Shown here: piece by piece, positions 32,846 to 40,902 of the stretch
How positions within the stretch are numbered: position 1 is the first letter of the stretch
Layout: every line of letters begins with the position of its first letter
Assembly (NCBI RefSeq): GCF_000153205.1
Contig: NZ_CH672427.1
Span: 2,906,596 to 2,970,595, forward strand
DNA from: Nitrococcus mobilis Nb-231
GTDB lineage: Bacteria; Pseudomonadota; Gammaproteobacteria; Nitrococcales; Nitrococcaceae
Length of the DNA stretch: 64,000 nucleotides
Direction of reading: 5' to 3'
Program-made: the position numbers and the translations under genes
Notes under the pieces: generated by a model
What the model was told of the DNA's origin: nothing
What the model saw: only the letters and a program-made list of their open reading frames with translations
Databases searched by the model: none

Positions 32846-32896
32846 CGGCGCGTCTGCTTTTGCGCTGAGCGCCTAAGGCGGCTAATCTGCGGCGCC

Positions 32897-34801
32897 ATGA
32901 TTACACTGCGAAACATTACTCTGCGCCGCGGTCCCGAGCCGCTCCTGGAAGAGGCCAATCTCGTCGTCTACCCCGGCCACAAGATCGGCCTCGTAGGCAT
33001 GAACGGTTCGGGCAAAAGCTCCCTGTTCGGGTTGCTGCTCGGCGAGTTGCAGGCCGATGCCGGTGACCTGGCATTGCCCAGCGGCTTGGCCGTCGCTCAT
33101 ATGAGCCAGCAGACCCCGGCGCTCGCGCGCGCGGCCATCGATTATGTCCTCGACGGCGATGCGCAGCTGCGTGAAGTGGAGCGCGCCATGGCCGCGGCCG
33201 AGGCCTCGGGAGAGGGGGAGGCGATCGCCGCCAGCCACGCCCGCTTCGATGCCATCGATGGTTACAGCGCCCGAGCCCGCGCCGCGGAGCTGCTCGACGG
33301 GCTCGGTTTTGCGGCCACCGAGCAGATGCAAGCGGTCAAGGAGTTCTCCGGTGGTTGGCGGGTGCGGCTGAATCTCGCCCGCGCGCTTATACAGCGCTCG
33401 GATCTACTGCTACTCGACGAGCCGACCAACCATTTGGATCTGGAGGCGGTCCTTTGGCTCGAGGGCTGGCTGCGTGCCTATCCGGGCACACTCATACTCA
33501 TCTCCCACGACCGTGAATTTTTGGATGCGGTCATCGACGGAATCGCCCATATCGAGCAGCGGCAGCTGAGTTACTATCGGGGTGGTTACAGCGAGTTCGA
33601 GCGGCAGCGGGCGGCCCAACTCGCCCAACAACAGGCCCTGCGCGATAAGCAGCAGCGGGAGATCGCACACCTGCAGCGGTTCATCGACCGGTTCCGGGCC
33701 AAAGCGAGCAAGGCGCGTGCCGCGCAGAGCCGGGTCAAGGCGTTGGAGCGCATGGAACGCGTCGCTCCGGCGCATGTGGACTCACCGTTCCAGTTCGCTT
33801 TTCCCGAGCCGCCCAAAGCTTCAAACCCCATGCTGCAACTTGAGGGCGTTTCGCTTGGTTATGCCGATCGCGCCGTGCTGTCCGACATTCGCCTGAGTTT
33901 GCGCCCGGGCAGCCGGATTGGTCTACTGGGGCCGAACGGTGCCGGCAAGTCCACTCTGGTGCGGGCCTTAGCAGGGAAATTAACACCTAGGAGCGGGGCG
34001 CTGACCCGCAGTCCGCGTCTCGAGGTGGGCTATTTTGCTCAGCATCAGCTCGAGCAACTCGACACCGCGGCGAGCCCGCTGCAGCATTTGCAGCGTTTGG
34101 CCCCGGCGGCGCAGGTGCAGGAGCTGCGGGATTTTCTAGGTGGCTTTGGCTTCTCGGGCGAGCCGGCCACCGCGGCTTGCGCGCCACTTTCCGGCGGCGA
34201 GCGGGCGCGGCTTGTGCTGGCCTTGCTGGTCTGGCAACGCCCCAATTTGTTGCTGCTCGACGAGCCGACCAATCATCTGGATCTGGCGATGCGCCATGCT
34301 TTGGTCGTGGCGCTGCAAGGCTTTGCCGGGGCAACGGTCACCATCGCCCACGATCGCCATCTGCTCAATAGCACGGTGGATGAGTATTTGCTGGTGGCCG
34401 ACGGGAGCGTGCGGCGCTTCGACGGCGATCTGGAGGATTATAGGCAATGGCTTGGTGAGCGCCGCCGTCAACGCCAGGTCTATACTGCCGGTGGTGACAC
34501 CGAGAAGGTTAACCGCGCGGCGGTGCGCAAGGCGGAGCGGCGTCGAGAAGCGCAGCAACGGGCTGCGTTGCAGCCGTTGCGCCAGCAGGTCGACGAGTTG
34601 CTGCAGGAGCTGGAACGGGTGGGCGACGAAATGAGTGCGATTGAAATCGAGCTTGCCGAGCCGGCGGTGTACGAAGCCGGTGAAAAACAGCGTCTAAGGC
34701 AGTTGCTGCAGCGCCAGGGCGAACTGCGAGGCCGCCAGACAAGCCTAGAGAGCGCTTGGATGGAGGCCGAGGAGGCTCTCCAGGCGAGGCAGGCTCCATA
34801 A
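32897..34801 (+). CDS. yheS: ABC-F ATPase YheS
   Basis: A 634-residue soluble ABC-F protein with two ATPase cassettes and no membrane domain. Walker A motifs are GMNGSGKSS (about residue 34) and GPNGAGKST (about 345). Signatures are FSGGWRVRLNLARAL and LSGGERARLVLALL, and Walker B appears twice as LLLLDEPTNHLDL. The P-site linker is the charged helix RQREIAHLQRFIDRFRAKASKARAAQSRVKALERM, and the C-terminal charged coiled coil resembles YheS/Uup. ABC-F factors act on stalled ribosomes at the E-site. All catalytic elements are intact. Confidence 0.92.
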   Translation: MITLRNITLRRGPEPLLEEANLVVYPGHKIGLVGMNGSGKSSLFGLLLGELQADAGDLALPSGLAVAHMSQQTPALARAAIDYVLDGDAQLREVERAMAAAEASGEGEAIAASHARFDAIDGYSARARAAELLDGLGFAATEQMQAVKEFSGGWRVRLNLARALIQRSDLLLLDEPTNHLDLEAVLWLEGWLRAYPGTLILISHDREFLDAVIDGIAHIEQRQLSYYRGGYSEFERQRAAQLAQQQALRDKQQREIAHLQRFIDRFRAKASKARAAQSRVKALERMERVAPAHVDSPFQFAFPEPPKASNPMLQLEGVSLGYADRAVLSDIRLSLRPGSRIGLLGPNGAGKSTLVRALAGKLTPRSGALTRSPRLEVGYFAQHQLEQLDTAASPLQHLQRLAPAAQVQELRDFLGGFGFSGEPATAACAPLSGGERARLVLALLVWQRPNLLLLDEPTNHLDLAMRHALVVALQGFAGATVTIAHDRHLLNSTVDEYLLVADGSVRRFDGDLEDYRQWLGERRRQRQVYTAGGDTEKVNRAAVRKAERRREAQQRAALQPLRQQVDELLQELERVGDEMSAIEIELAEPAVYEAGEKQRLRQLLQRQGELRGRQTSLESAWMEAEEALQARQAP

Positions 34802-34885
34802 ACTAAAAGGGGGTTGTAAAACCCGCCGCCGGCCCGTATGCATTAGACTTATAAGCGCATGCTCGTGAAATGGGAGGCCGGGCTC

Positions 34886-36826
34886 ATGGCCTATACTGTC
34901 GCCCACAAGCTCATCGCCGATCATCGGTTGGAGGGCGAGATGCAGCCGGGTGCGGAGATTGGACTGCGCATCGATCAGACCCTCACCCAGGACGCCACCG
35001 GGACGCTGGCCATGCAGGAGTTCGAGGCCATGGGTCTAGCCCGGGTGCGCACCGAGCTCTCCGCCCAATATGTGGATCACAATCTGCTCCAGGTGGATTT
35101 CAAAAACGCCGACGACCACCTCTTTCTGCGCAGTGCCGCACGCAAGTTCGGGTTGTGGTTCAGTCCGCCCGGCAACGGCGTGAGCCATCCCGTTCATATG
35201 CAACGTTTCGGCGCCCCCGGCAAAACTTTGCTGGGCTCCGACAGCCATACGTGTGCAGCCGGTTCGCTCGGCATGTTGGCGATCGGCGCCGGTGGGCTGG
35301 AGGTCGCCATGGCCATGGCGGGCGAGCCGTTCTATCTCAAGATGCCGCAGATCATGGGGGTGTGCCTGACCGGTAAGCTGCCCGACTGGGTCAGCGCCAA
35401 GGATGTGATCTTGGAGATGCTGCGCCGCCACGGCGTGGCGGGCGGGGTGGGTAAAATCATCGAATATTATGGCCCGGGCCTTGCCGAATTGAGCGCCATG
35501 GACCGCCATGTGATTGCTAATATGGGGGCGGAACTGGGAGCGACGACGACGGTTTTCCCCTCGGACGAACAGACCCGGCGTTTTCTGCGCCAGCAAGGCC
35601 GTGAAGCCGAGTGGCGCCCTCTGCAAGCCGACGCCGGCGCGGACTACGATGTGCACGAGACGATCGACCTCGCCGCGATCGAGCCGCTGATTGCGCTGCC
35701 GAGCAGCCCGGGCAATGTGGTGCCGGTACGTGAAGTCGCGGGGCGCCCGATCTATCAGAGCTATCTCGGCTCCTCCGCCAATCCGGGGCTGCGTGACTTC
35801 GGCATCGCTGCCAACATGGTCGCCGAGCGGCAGATCGCTCCGGGGGTGTCGTTCGATATCAATCCCACCTCACGCCAACTCCTTGACTCGCTGATCAAGT
35901 TCGATTTGCTGAGCGCCTTGCTCGCGGCCGGGGCGCGGCTGCATCAGACCGGTTGTAATGGTTGCATCGGCATGGGGCAGGCGCCGGCCACTGGCCGCAT
36001 CAGCCTGCGCACGGTGCCGCGCAATTTCCCAGGGCGCTCCGGCACCGAGGAGGACGCGGTTTATTTGTGCAGCCCGGAGACGGCGGCGGCATCGGCTTTG
36101 ACCGGCGTGATTACGGACCCGCGTACCCTCGATAGGGTTTATCCGCGCTTCGTGGAACCCGAGAGGCTGGCTAGTGCGGCGGATGTGCTGCAGCCGCCGG
36201 AGGAGGACGGCGCCGCCGTCGAGCTGCAAAAGGGACCTAATATTCGCGGGCTGCCCGCGCTCGAGCCGCTCCAAGACGAGATCGGGGGGCCGGTGCTGCT
36301 AAAGGCCGGCGACGACGTCTCGACCGACGAGATCATGCCGGCCGGCGTGCAGGTGTTGGCGCTGCGCAGCAATATCGAGGCGATCAGCCGGTTCGCCTTC
36401 AGCCGTCTGGATGAGAGTTACTACGAACGGGCCATGGAATATCAACGGCACGGCTCGCTTATCGTCGCCGGCAATAATTACGGTCAGGGTTCCAGCCGTG
36501 AGCACGCGGCCGTCTGCCCCGCCTATCTCGGCGTGCGGGCGGTGCTTGCCAAATCGTTTGCCCGGATCCATTGGCAGAATCTGATTAATTTTGGTGTGCT
36601 GCCGCTGCAATTCCGCAATCCGGAAGATTGGCAGCGGATAGGCCAAGGTGATGTCCTCGAGATCAAGGGGATTCACGAGGCCTTGCGCCAGGGCGATGAA
36701 CTGCGTGCGAACAATCGGACCCGCGATGAGGTCTATCTACTTAGGCACTCCTTAAGTGAGCGGCAGATCGAGGTTCTGATGCATGGCAGCCTGATCAATT
36801 ACGTTCGCCACAAGCACGCGGCTTGA
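34886..36826 (+). CDS. Aconitate hydratase, about 650-residue type
   Basis: A 646-residue aconitase/isopropylmalate dehydratase-superfamily enzyme, shorter than AcnA or AcnB (860-890). It probably interconverts citrate and isocitrate in the TCA cycle. The 4Fe-4S cluster cysteines are seen in GSDSHTCAAGSLG and in GCNGCIGMG (two). The C-terminal swivel domain carries DDVSTDEIMPAG and NYGQGSSREHAAVCPAYLGV with its substrate-binding Ser-Ser-Arg, as well as INFGVLPL. ATG 34886 has GGGAGG eight bases upstream; an earlier ATG at 34859 has no site. Confidence 0.88.
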   Translation: MAYTVAHKLIADHRLEGEMQPGAEIGLRIDQTLTQDATGTLAMQEFEAMGLARVRTELSAQYVDHNLLQVDFKNADDHLFLRSAARKFGLWFSPPGNGVSHPVHMQRFGAPGKTLLGSDSHTCAAGSLGMLAIGAGGLEVAMAMAGEPFYLKMPQIMGVCLTGKLPDWVSAKDVILEMLRRHGVAGGVGKIIEYYGPGLAELSAMDRHVIANMGAELGATTTVFPSDEQTRRFLRQQGREAEWRPLQADAGADYDVHETIDLAAIEPLIALPSSPGNVVPVREVAGRPIYQSYLGSSANPGLRDFGIAANMVAERQIAPGVSFDINPTSRQLLDSLIKFDLLSALLAAGARLHQTGCNGCIGMGQAPATGRISLRTVPRNFPGRSGTEEDAVYLCSPETAAASALTGVITDPRTLDRVYPRFVEPERLASAADVLQPPEEDGAAVELQKGPNIRGLPALEPLQDEIGGPVLLKAGDDVSTDEIMPAGVQVLALRSNIEAISRFAFSRLDESYYERAMEYQRHGSLIVAGNNYGQGSSREHAAVCPAYLGVRAVLAKSFARIHWQNLINFGVLPLQFRNPEDWQRIGQGDVLEIKGIHEALRQGDELRANNRTRDEVYLLRHSLSERQIEVLMHGSLINYVRHKHAA

Positions 36827-36915
36827 GATTGCTATGGGTGTTGCAGAGTCTGTTTTAGCGATGAGAAAGGTTGTTGCACCCGAGCATCATAGCCGTGCAA
36901 GCGAGGTGCAATGGT

Positions 36916-37455
36916 ATGCGATTGCAAAGGTGGTGGCTTTTCGCGGGCATGCTACTCGTTTTGAGTGGCTGCGGCTCACAACCGGTGATCCCCGACGCGC
37001 CTGCTAATAATCCGCAGCTCGCTCAGGTGCATGCTCGACCGAATGATTATCGGGGGCTGGCTGTGCGCTGGGGTGGAACGCTCGTCGAGGTTGAGAACCG
37101 CGCGCAGGAAACTGTATTGCTGATCATGGGCCAGCCGCTGGATGATGACGGTAGGCCGCGGACCGACGGCGCCAATCAAGGGCGCTTCATGGCAAAGATC
37201 AATGACTTCCTGGATCCGGTTATCTACTCGGCCGGTCGTTCGGTGACCGTGGTCGGCATGCTGGTAGGTTCGGAGCCGCGCAAGATTGGTGGCTACGCTT
37301 ACCGCTATCCCGTCGTCGCTGTGGAAGCACATCATCTCTGGCTGCAACCACGGCAAATGGCTTATGGTTCCTGCCCCAATCGGTTCTGGTACAGTTCCCC
37401 ATTTTATTATCCATGGTACCGATTCGGGTATATAGGGCCGGCTGGTTATTGTTAG
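36916..37455 (+). CDS. slp: Slp-family outer-membrane lipoprotein
   Basis: A 179-residue lipoprotein with signal peptide and lipobox LVLSGC (Cys19). The mature domain has the Slp pattern: RPNDYRGLAVRWGGTLVEVENRAQETVLLIMGQPLDDDGRP, FMAKINDFLDPVIYSAGRSVTVVGMLVGSEPRKIGGYAYRYPVV, ending with aromatic-rich WYRFGYIGPAG. Slp proteins are starvation or stationary-phase inducible in E. coli. The internal ATG is chosen because it gives the lipoprotein signal. Confidence 0.85.
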   Translation: MRLQRWWLFAGMLLVLSGCGSQPVIPDAPANNPQLAQVHARPNDYRGLAVRWGGTLVEVENRAQETVLLIMGQPLDDDGRPRTDGANQGRFMAKINDFLDPVIYSAGRSVTVVGMLVGSEPRKIGGYAYRYPVVAVEAHHLWLQPRQMAYGSCPNRFWYSSPFYYPWYRFGYIGPAGYC

Positions 37456-37631
37456 CAGCGGGACTGGTCTGGGGGCGAATGCGATTCGCTACCGTGAACT
37501 CGCCGATGACCTGACTGCGCTCCACGAGTTCGCGCTGCAGACGTTCGATCGCTTTGGCCTGCTCAGCGCTCAAGGGCGGTTTTTGCCCATTTCGCAAGCT
37601 CCCCCTCGACAGCGAAAGTATCACTCACCTC

Positions 37632-37754
37632 CGTGCCCGGAGAAATCGAAGCTATGCACCATTGCACCTGATTCAGCGCGGCAACACTCGCCGAGCCTGC
37701 TTCTTCGCCGAGGAGGACTATCGCGCTAGCCCATCTTTAACGCTCTCTGCCTGA
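37632..37754 (+). pseudogene. N-terminal scrap of a REP-associated (IS200-like) transposase
   Basis: The frame reads RSYAPLHLIQRGNTRRACFFAEEDYRA and then stops within 12 codons. 'PxHxxQRGNxRxxcFFxxeDYrxyL' is the opening of RAYT/Y1 transposases, including the substrate-binding region that precedes the HUH motif. Nothing of the HUH or catalytic Tyr region follows. It lies directly upstream of the IS1634-type element, which may have caused the loss. Confidence 0.65.
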
Positions 37755-37825
37755 TTTCGGGCTGATTTGGGCGTGTATGCGAAGAGAAGTTATTGATTCG
37801 TATAGTGGTGAGGGTGGCGCGCTGG

Positions 37826-37836
37826 ATGTAGTGCCA
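37826..37836 (+). repeat. 11-bp direct repeat, left flank of the IS1634-type element
   Basis: ATGTAGTGCCA occurs here and again at 39757-39767, just outside the transposase gene on both sides. It could be a target duplication; no clear inverted repeats were found between the two copies. Confidence 0.5.
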
Positions 37837-37891
37837 TAATATTTGTTGTTACCCCTTGTGCGGAGCGCCCGCCCACGCTAGCCTCGCGGGC

Positions 37892-39730
37892 ATGTTCATC
37901 CGCCGCACCCAGACCCGCAGCACGGCCACCGGCGAGTCGTATGTCACGTATCGTCTGGTGCGCTCCGAGCGGCGCGCCGGTAAGGTCCGCCAGCGCACCC
38001 TGTTGAACCTGGGGCGGCACTTCCCAGTGGCGCAGGCACACTGGTCGGCGTTGTGTGCGCGCATCGAGCAACGGCTCAGCGGCCAGGCGGCGCTGTTCGA
38101 CGAGGAGGGGAAGGGCCTCCCGCTCGCCGTCGAGCGCCAGGCCGAGCGTATTGCGGCGCGGCTGCTCGCCGAGCAGGGCGGTACGCCGGCACCGGCCGAT
38201 GCTGGCGGTGTACCCGGCGGTGGGGGTGACGTGCAGTCGGTGGACGTGGACTCGCTCTCACTGGTGCGCCCGCGCTCGGTGGGCGTCGAGCAGCTCGCCC
38301 TGTGGGCGCTGCGCCAGGCGGGCTTGGAGGAGCAGCTCCAAGCGCTGGGGCTGACCGGCCCGCAACGTGCGGCGGCGCTGGGGCTGATCGTTGCCCGCAT
38401 GGCCGCCCCGGGCTCGGAGCGGGCGACGTATCAGTGGCTCGCCCGGCGCAGCGGCCTCGGCGAGCTGCTGGAGGTGGACTTCGAGGCGATGAGCCCGATG
38501 CAGCTCTACCGTACCTCCGATATCCTGCTGCGCCACCGCGCGGCCCTCGAAGGGCATCTGTTCGCCCGGGTGAGCGATCTGTTCGCGCTCGCCCCGACAA
38601 TCACGCTCTACGATCTGACCAACACTTACTTCGAGGGCGAGGCACCGGTCAATCCGGGCCGCGCGCCACGGCCACTCCAAGGAGCGGCGCAGCGACTGCC
38701 CGCTGCTCACCCTGGCGCTGGTGCTCGATGCTGCGGCTTTGTGCGCCGCTCGCGGGTCTTCGCTGGCAATGCGGCCGAGGCGCAGACCCTCCAGGGGATG
38801 CTCACCGGCCTCGCGGCGCCCGCCGGCGCGCTTGTGGTCATGGACCGCGGGGTGGCCACCGAGGCCAACCTCGCCTGGCTGGCCGAGCAGGGCTACCGCT
38901 ATCTGGTGGTCAGCCGCGAGCGCCGCCGCGCGGTCGATTTTAAAGAGGCCATCACCCTCGACAACGCCGGCGGGCAGGCCGTGGAGCTACTCAAAGTGCC
39001 CTCGGCCGATGGCCAGGAGGTGCGCCTGTATTGTCGCTCCGAGGGCCGCGTGCGCAAGGAGCAAGCGATCGCCGGACGCCTGATGGACCGCTTCGAGGCT
39101 GGGCTCGACAAGCTTGCGACCGGACTCAGCCGGCGGGGCACCACCAAGCGCATCGACAAGCTCTGGGAGCGCATCGGGCGGCTCAAGGAGAAAAGCCGCG
39201 GCCTCGGCCAGCACTACCACATTGAAGTGATCGCCGGTGACAGCGGCGAGCGCGCCCGTGCGATCCACTGGCAGCGCCTGCCCGTGAAAGGCTCTCTGGT
39301 CACCGAGCCGGGCGTCTATTGCCTGCGCAGCAACGAGACCGGCTGGGACGAGAAGACAATGTGGCGCACCTACATCATGCTCACCGACCTTGAGGCGGTC
39401 TTCCGAAGCCTGAAATCGGAGCTCGGCCTGCGCCCGATCTTCCATCACAAGGAAGAGCGCGCCGAGGGGCACCTGTTCATCACCGTGCTCGCCTATCAGT
39501 TCGTCCAGCTCATCCGCCACCGCCTCGCCGCCCACGGCATCTGCGAGCGTTGGAGCACGCTACGCGATACCCTCGCCGGCCAGTGCCGGGTCACCGCCAC
39601 GTTCAACCGCGGCGATGGCCGCACCCTGCACGTGCGCAAGGCCACCCGCGCCGAGCCCGATCAGGCGCGAATCTATCAGGCCCTCGGGGCCGATCCCGCC
39701 CCGGGCGGCGTGCAGAAAACAATCGTGTGA
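37892..39730 (+). CDS. IS1634-family transposase with a scrambled internal segment
   Basis: The frame encodes 612 residues starting MFIRRTQTRSTATGESYVTYRLVRSER, the usual N-terminus of the family. DDE-type landmarks are TLYDLTNTYFEGEA (first Asp), LVVMDRGVATEANL (second Asp), and the C-terminal YIMLTDLEAVFRSLKSELGLRPIFHHKEERAEGHLF with the Glu. Between residues about 255 and 281 (38660-38735) the product reads unlike the family. The next frame over the same bases gives the expected ARHGHSKERRSDCPLLTLALVLD. A one-base gain and a later one-base loss therefore cancel. The protein is full length but altered in this stretch, so activity is doubtful. Confidence 0.85.
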   Translation: MFIRRTQTRSTATGESYVTYRLVRSERRAGKVRQRTLLNLGRHFPVAQAHWSALCARIEQRLSGQAALFDEEGKGLPLAVERQAERIAARLLAEQGGTPAPADAGGVPGGGGDVQSVDVDSLSLVRPRSVGVEQLALWALRQAGLEEQLQALGLTGPQRAAALGLIVARMAAPGSERATYQWLARRSGLGELLEVDFEAMSPMQLYRTSDILLRHRAALEGHLFARVSDLFALAPTITLYDLTNTYFEGEAPVNPGRAPRPLQGAAQRLPAAHPGAGARCCGFVRRSRVFAGNAAEAQTLQGMLTGLAAPAGALVVMDRGVATEANLAWLAEQGYRYLVVSRERRRAVDFKEAITLDNAGGQAVELLKVPSADGQEVRLYCRSEGRVRKEQAIAGRLMDRFEAGLDKLATGLSRRGTTKRIDKLWERIGRLKEKSRGLGQHYHIEVIAGDSGERARAIHWQRLPVKGSLVTEPGVYCLRSNETGWDEKTMWRTYIMLTDLEAVFRSLKSELGLRPIFHHKEERAEGHLFITVLAYQFVQLIRHRLAAHGICERWSTLRDTLAGQCRVTATFNRGDGRTLHVRKATRAEPDQARIYQALGADPAPGGVQKTIV

Positions 39731-39756
39731 GCCCGCTGATTTATAAAATGAACGTA

Positions 39757-39767
39757 ATGTAGTGCCA
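39757..39767 (+). repeat. 11-bp direct repeat, right flank of the IS1634-type element
   Basis: ATGTAGTGCCA, identical to 37826-37836. Confidence 0.5.
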
Positions 39768-39905
39768 CTCGCCGCCGCGGCCGATCTTAACTCTCTGAGT
39801 ATCGGGAAGTTATTTTTGGGGACGTTAAACTTGGGCTAGTGTGGGAGAAGCGGGGCCGTGAGGCTTCGCCTTACCCCGATTGGGTTACCAGAGAAACATC
39901 CGCAT

Positions 39906-40382
39906 ATGAAAGAGATTAGTAAGCCTTGCCCAGAGAATGACTATCTTGGCGAACATGCGGAATTGATCTTGTCGAGCCTGTTTCGTATGACGGGTAGGAA
40001 TTTGGTCGATCCCACGCTATCTGATAAAGACCGCTATCGATCGCTATTCGAAGCACCATTTGCTATTGTCTCACACAATACGGAAGTTGATCCGGTCTTC
40101 AACTATGGCAATAAAATTGCGTTAGAACTCTTCGAGATGAAATGGGTTGATTTTGTCAACTTGCCATCGAGGATTTCAGCAGAGCAGCAAATCAGAGAAG
40201 AAAGACAGCAACTGCTTGCACGTGTAACCAAGTATGGTTTTATAGAAGACTATAAAGGTGTGCGAATATCTTCTTCAGGAAAGCGGTTTCTCGTTGAAGA
40301 TTCTATTGTATGGAATATGATAGATCAGAATGGTACTTATCGTGGTCAAGCCGCTGTTCTATACAGATGGTCAAAACTATGA
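39906..40382 (+). CDS. MEKHLA-domain protein
   Basis: A 158-residue single-domain protein with the MEKHLA (PAS-like) pattern. Diagnostic parts are FNYGNKIALELFEMKWVDFVNLPSRISAEQQIREERQQLLARVTKYGFIEDYKGVRISSSGKRF and VWNMIDQNGTYRGQAAV. Such domains occur at the C-terminus of some plant transcription factors and as free proteins in bacteria; ligand and role are unknown. The gene is A+T-rich compared with its surroundings and follows an IS, suggesting transfer. ATG 39906 fits the domain start. Confidence 0.82.
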   Translation: MKEISKPCPENDYLGEHAELILSSLFRMTGRNLVDPTLSDKDRYRSLFEAPFAIVSHNTEVDPVFNYGNKIALELFEMKWVDFVNLPSRISAEQQIREERQQLLARVTKYGFIEDYKGVRISSSGKRFLVEDSIVWNMIDQNGTYRGQAAVLYRWSKL

Positions 40383-40567
40383 TTATTGATGATTCTAAAA
40401 ACATAAAAAATGTGCTGTTTCGCCACGCCGCTGATTTGCGTTTTGTCGTTTTGCTGATTGGTATCGCAGTGTTTCGGTTCGTACCTTGAACTCGGCAGGC
40501 CGGTGAGTGGGGGCAGGTCTCGGGGCGAGGTCTGCTGGAACGGTCACGGCCGAGACGCTGCGTCACG

Positions 40568-40810
40568 TCAGAAGCGTGCAAGGATGCGCGATCTCTTCGG
40601 CAGCGGCGCCTCCAGAACGGTCTCACCCTGAATGTCGAGCGTGTTGACTTCTTCGGTGATGTCCGGCAAAGGCCCGCGCGCGGCAACATGCCGCACCAGC
40701 TCACTCGGTGGATGCCCCCTGCGCAGGATCGCCACCCTGTCGCCAGCTTCCGCCCGATCCAGCAGTTCGCTCAAGCGCCGTCGCGCTTCTGTTAGGCTAA
40801 TCTCTATCAT
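40568..40810 (-). CDS. Phd/YefM-type antitoxin, orphan
   Basis: An 80-residue protein starting MIEISLTEARRRLSELLDRAEAGDRVAILRRGHPPSELV. 'xxxEArxrLsELldrxexGdxvxIxRrG.P' is the Phd/YefM antitoxin pattern, with a variable C-terminal toxin-binding tail. A toxin gene, normally directly downstream, is not seen: the bases from 40383 to 40567 hold no RelE or PIN-like frame. It is therefore orphaned or acts in trans. Confidence 0.78.
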   Translation of the reverse strand: MIEISLTEARRRLSELLDRAEAGDRVAILRRGHPPSELVRHVAARGPLPDITEEVNTLDIQGETVLEAPLPKRSRILARF

Positions 40811-40902
40811 CGCTTTCCATACTTGTACATAAAGTATGTACAAGTATGAGCCGGCCGAATTACGTGCGCAGTGGGCTTCCGGTCACTACAGATAAGCTCG
40901 GT

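Larger units (their letters stand above)
37826..39767 (+). mobile_element. IS1634-family insertion sequence
   Basis: A transposase gene of the IS1634 family fills a 1.94-kb stretch bounded by the 11-bp direct repeat ATGTAGTGCCA. Terminal inverted repeats are not evident by eye, so the exact ends are uncertain. The element separates an RAYT scrap from the MEKHLA gene. Confidence 0.65.

Noticed and set aside
37220-37624. 134-codon minus-strand frame with a helical segment (AEQAKAIERLQRELVER)
   Set aside because: The first third reads like a coiled coil, but most of it is antisense to the Slp lipoprotein. Too weak to call; a gene scrap between 37460 and 37624 is possible.
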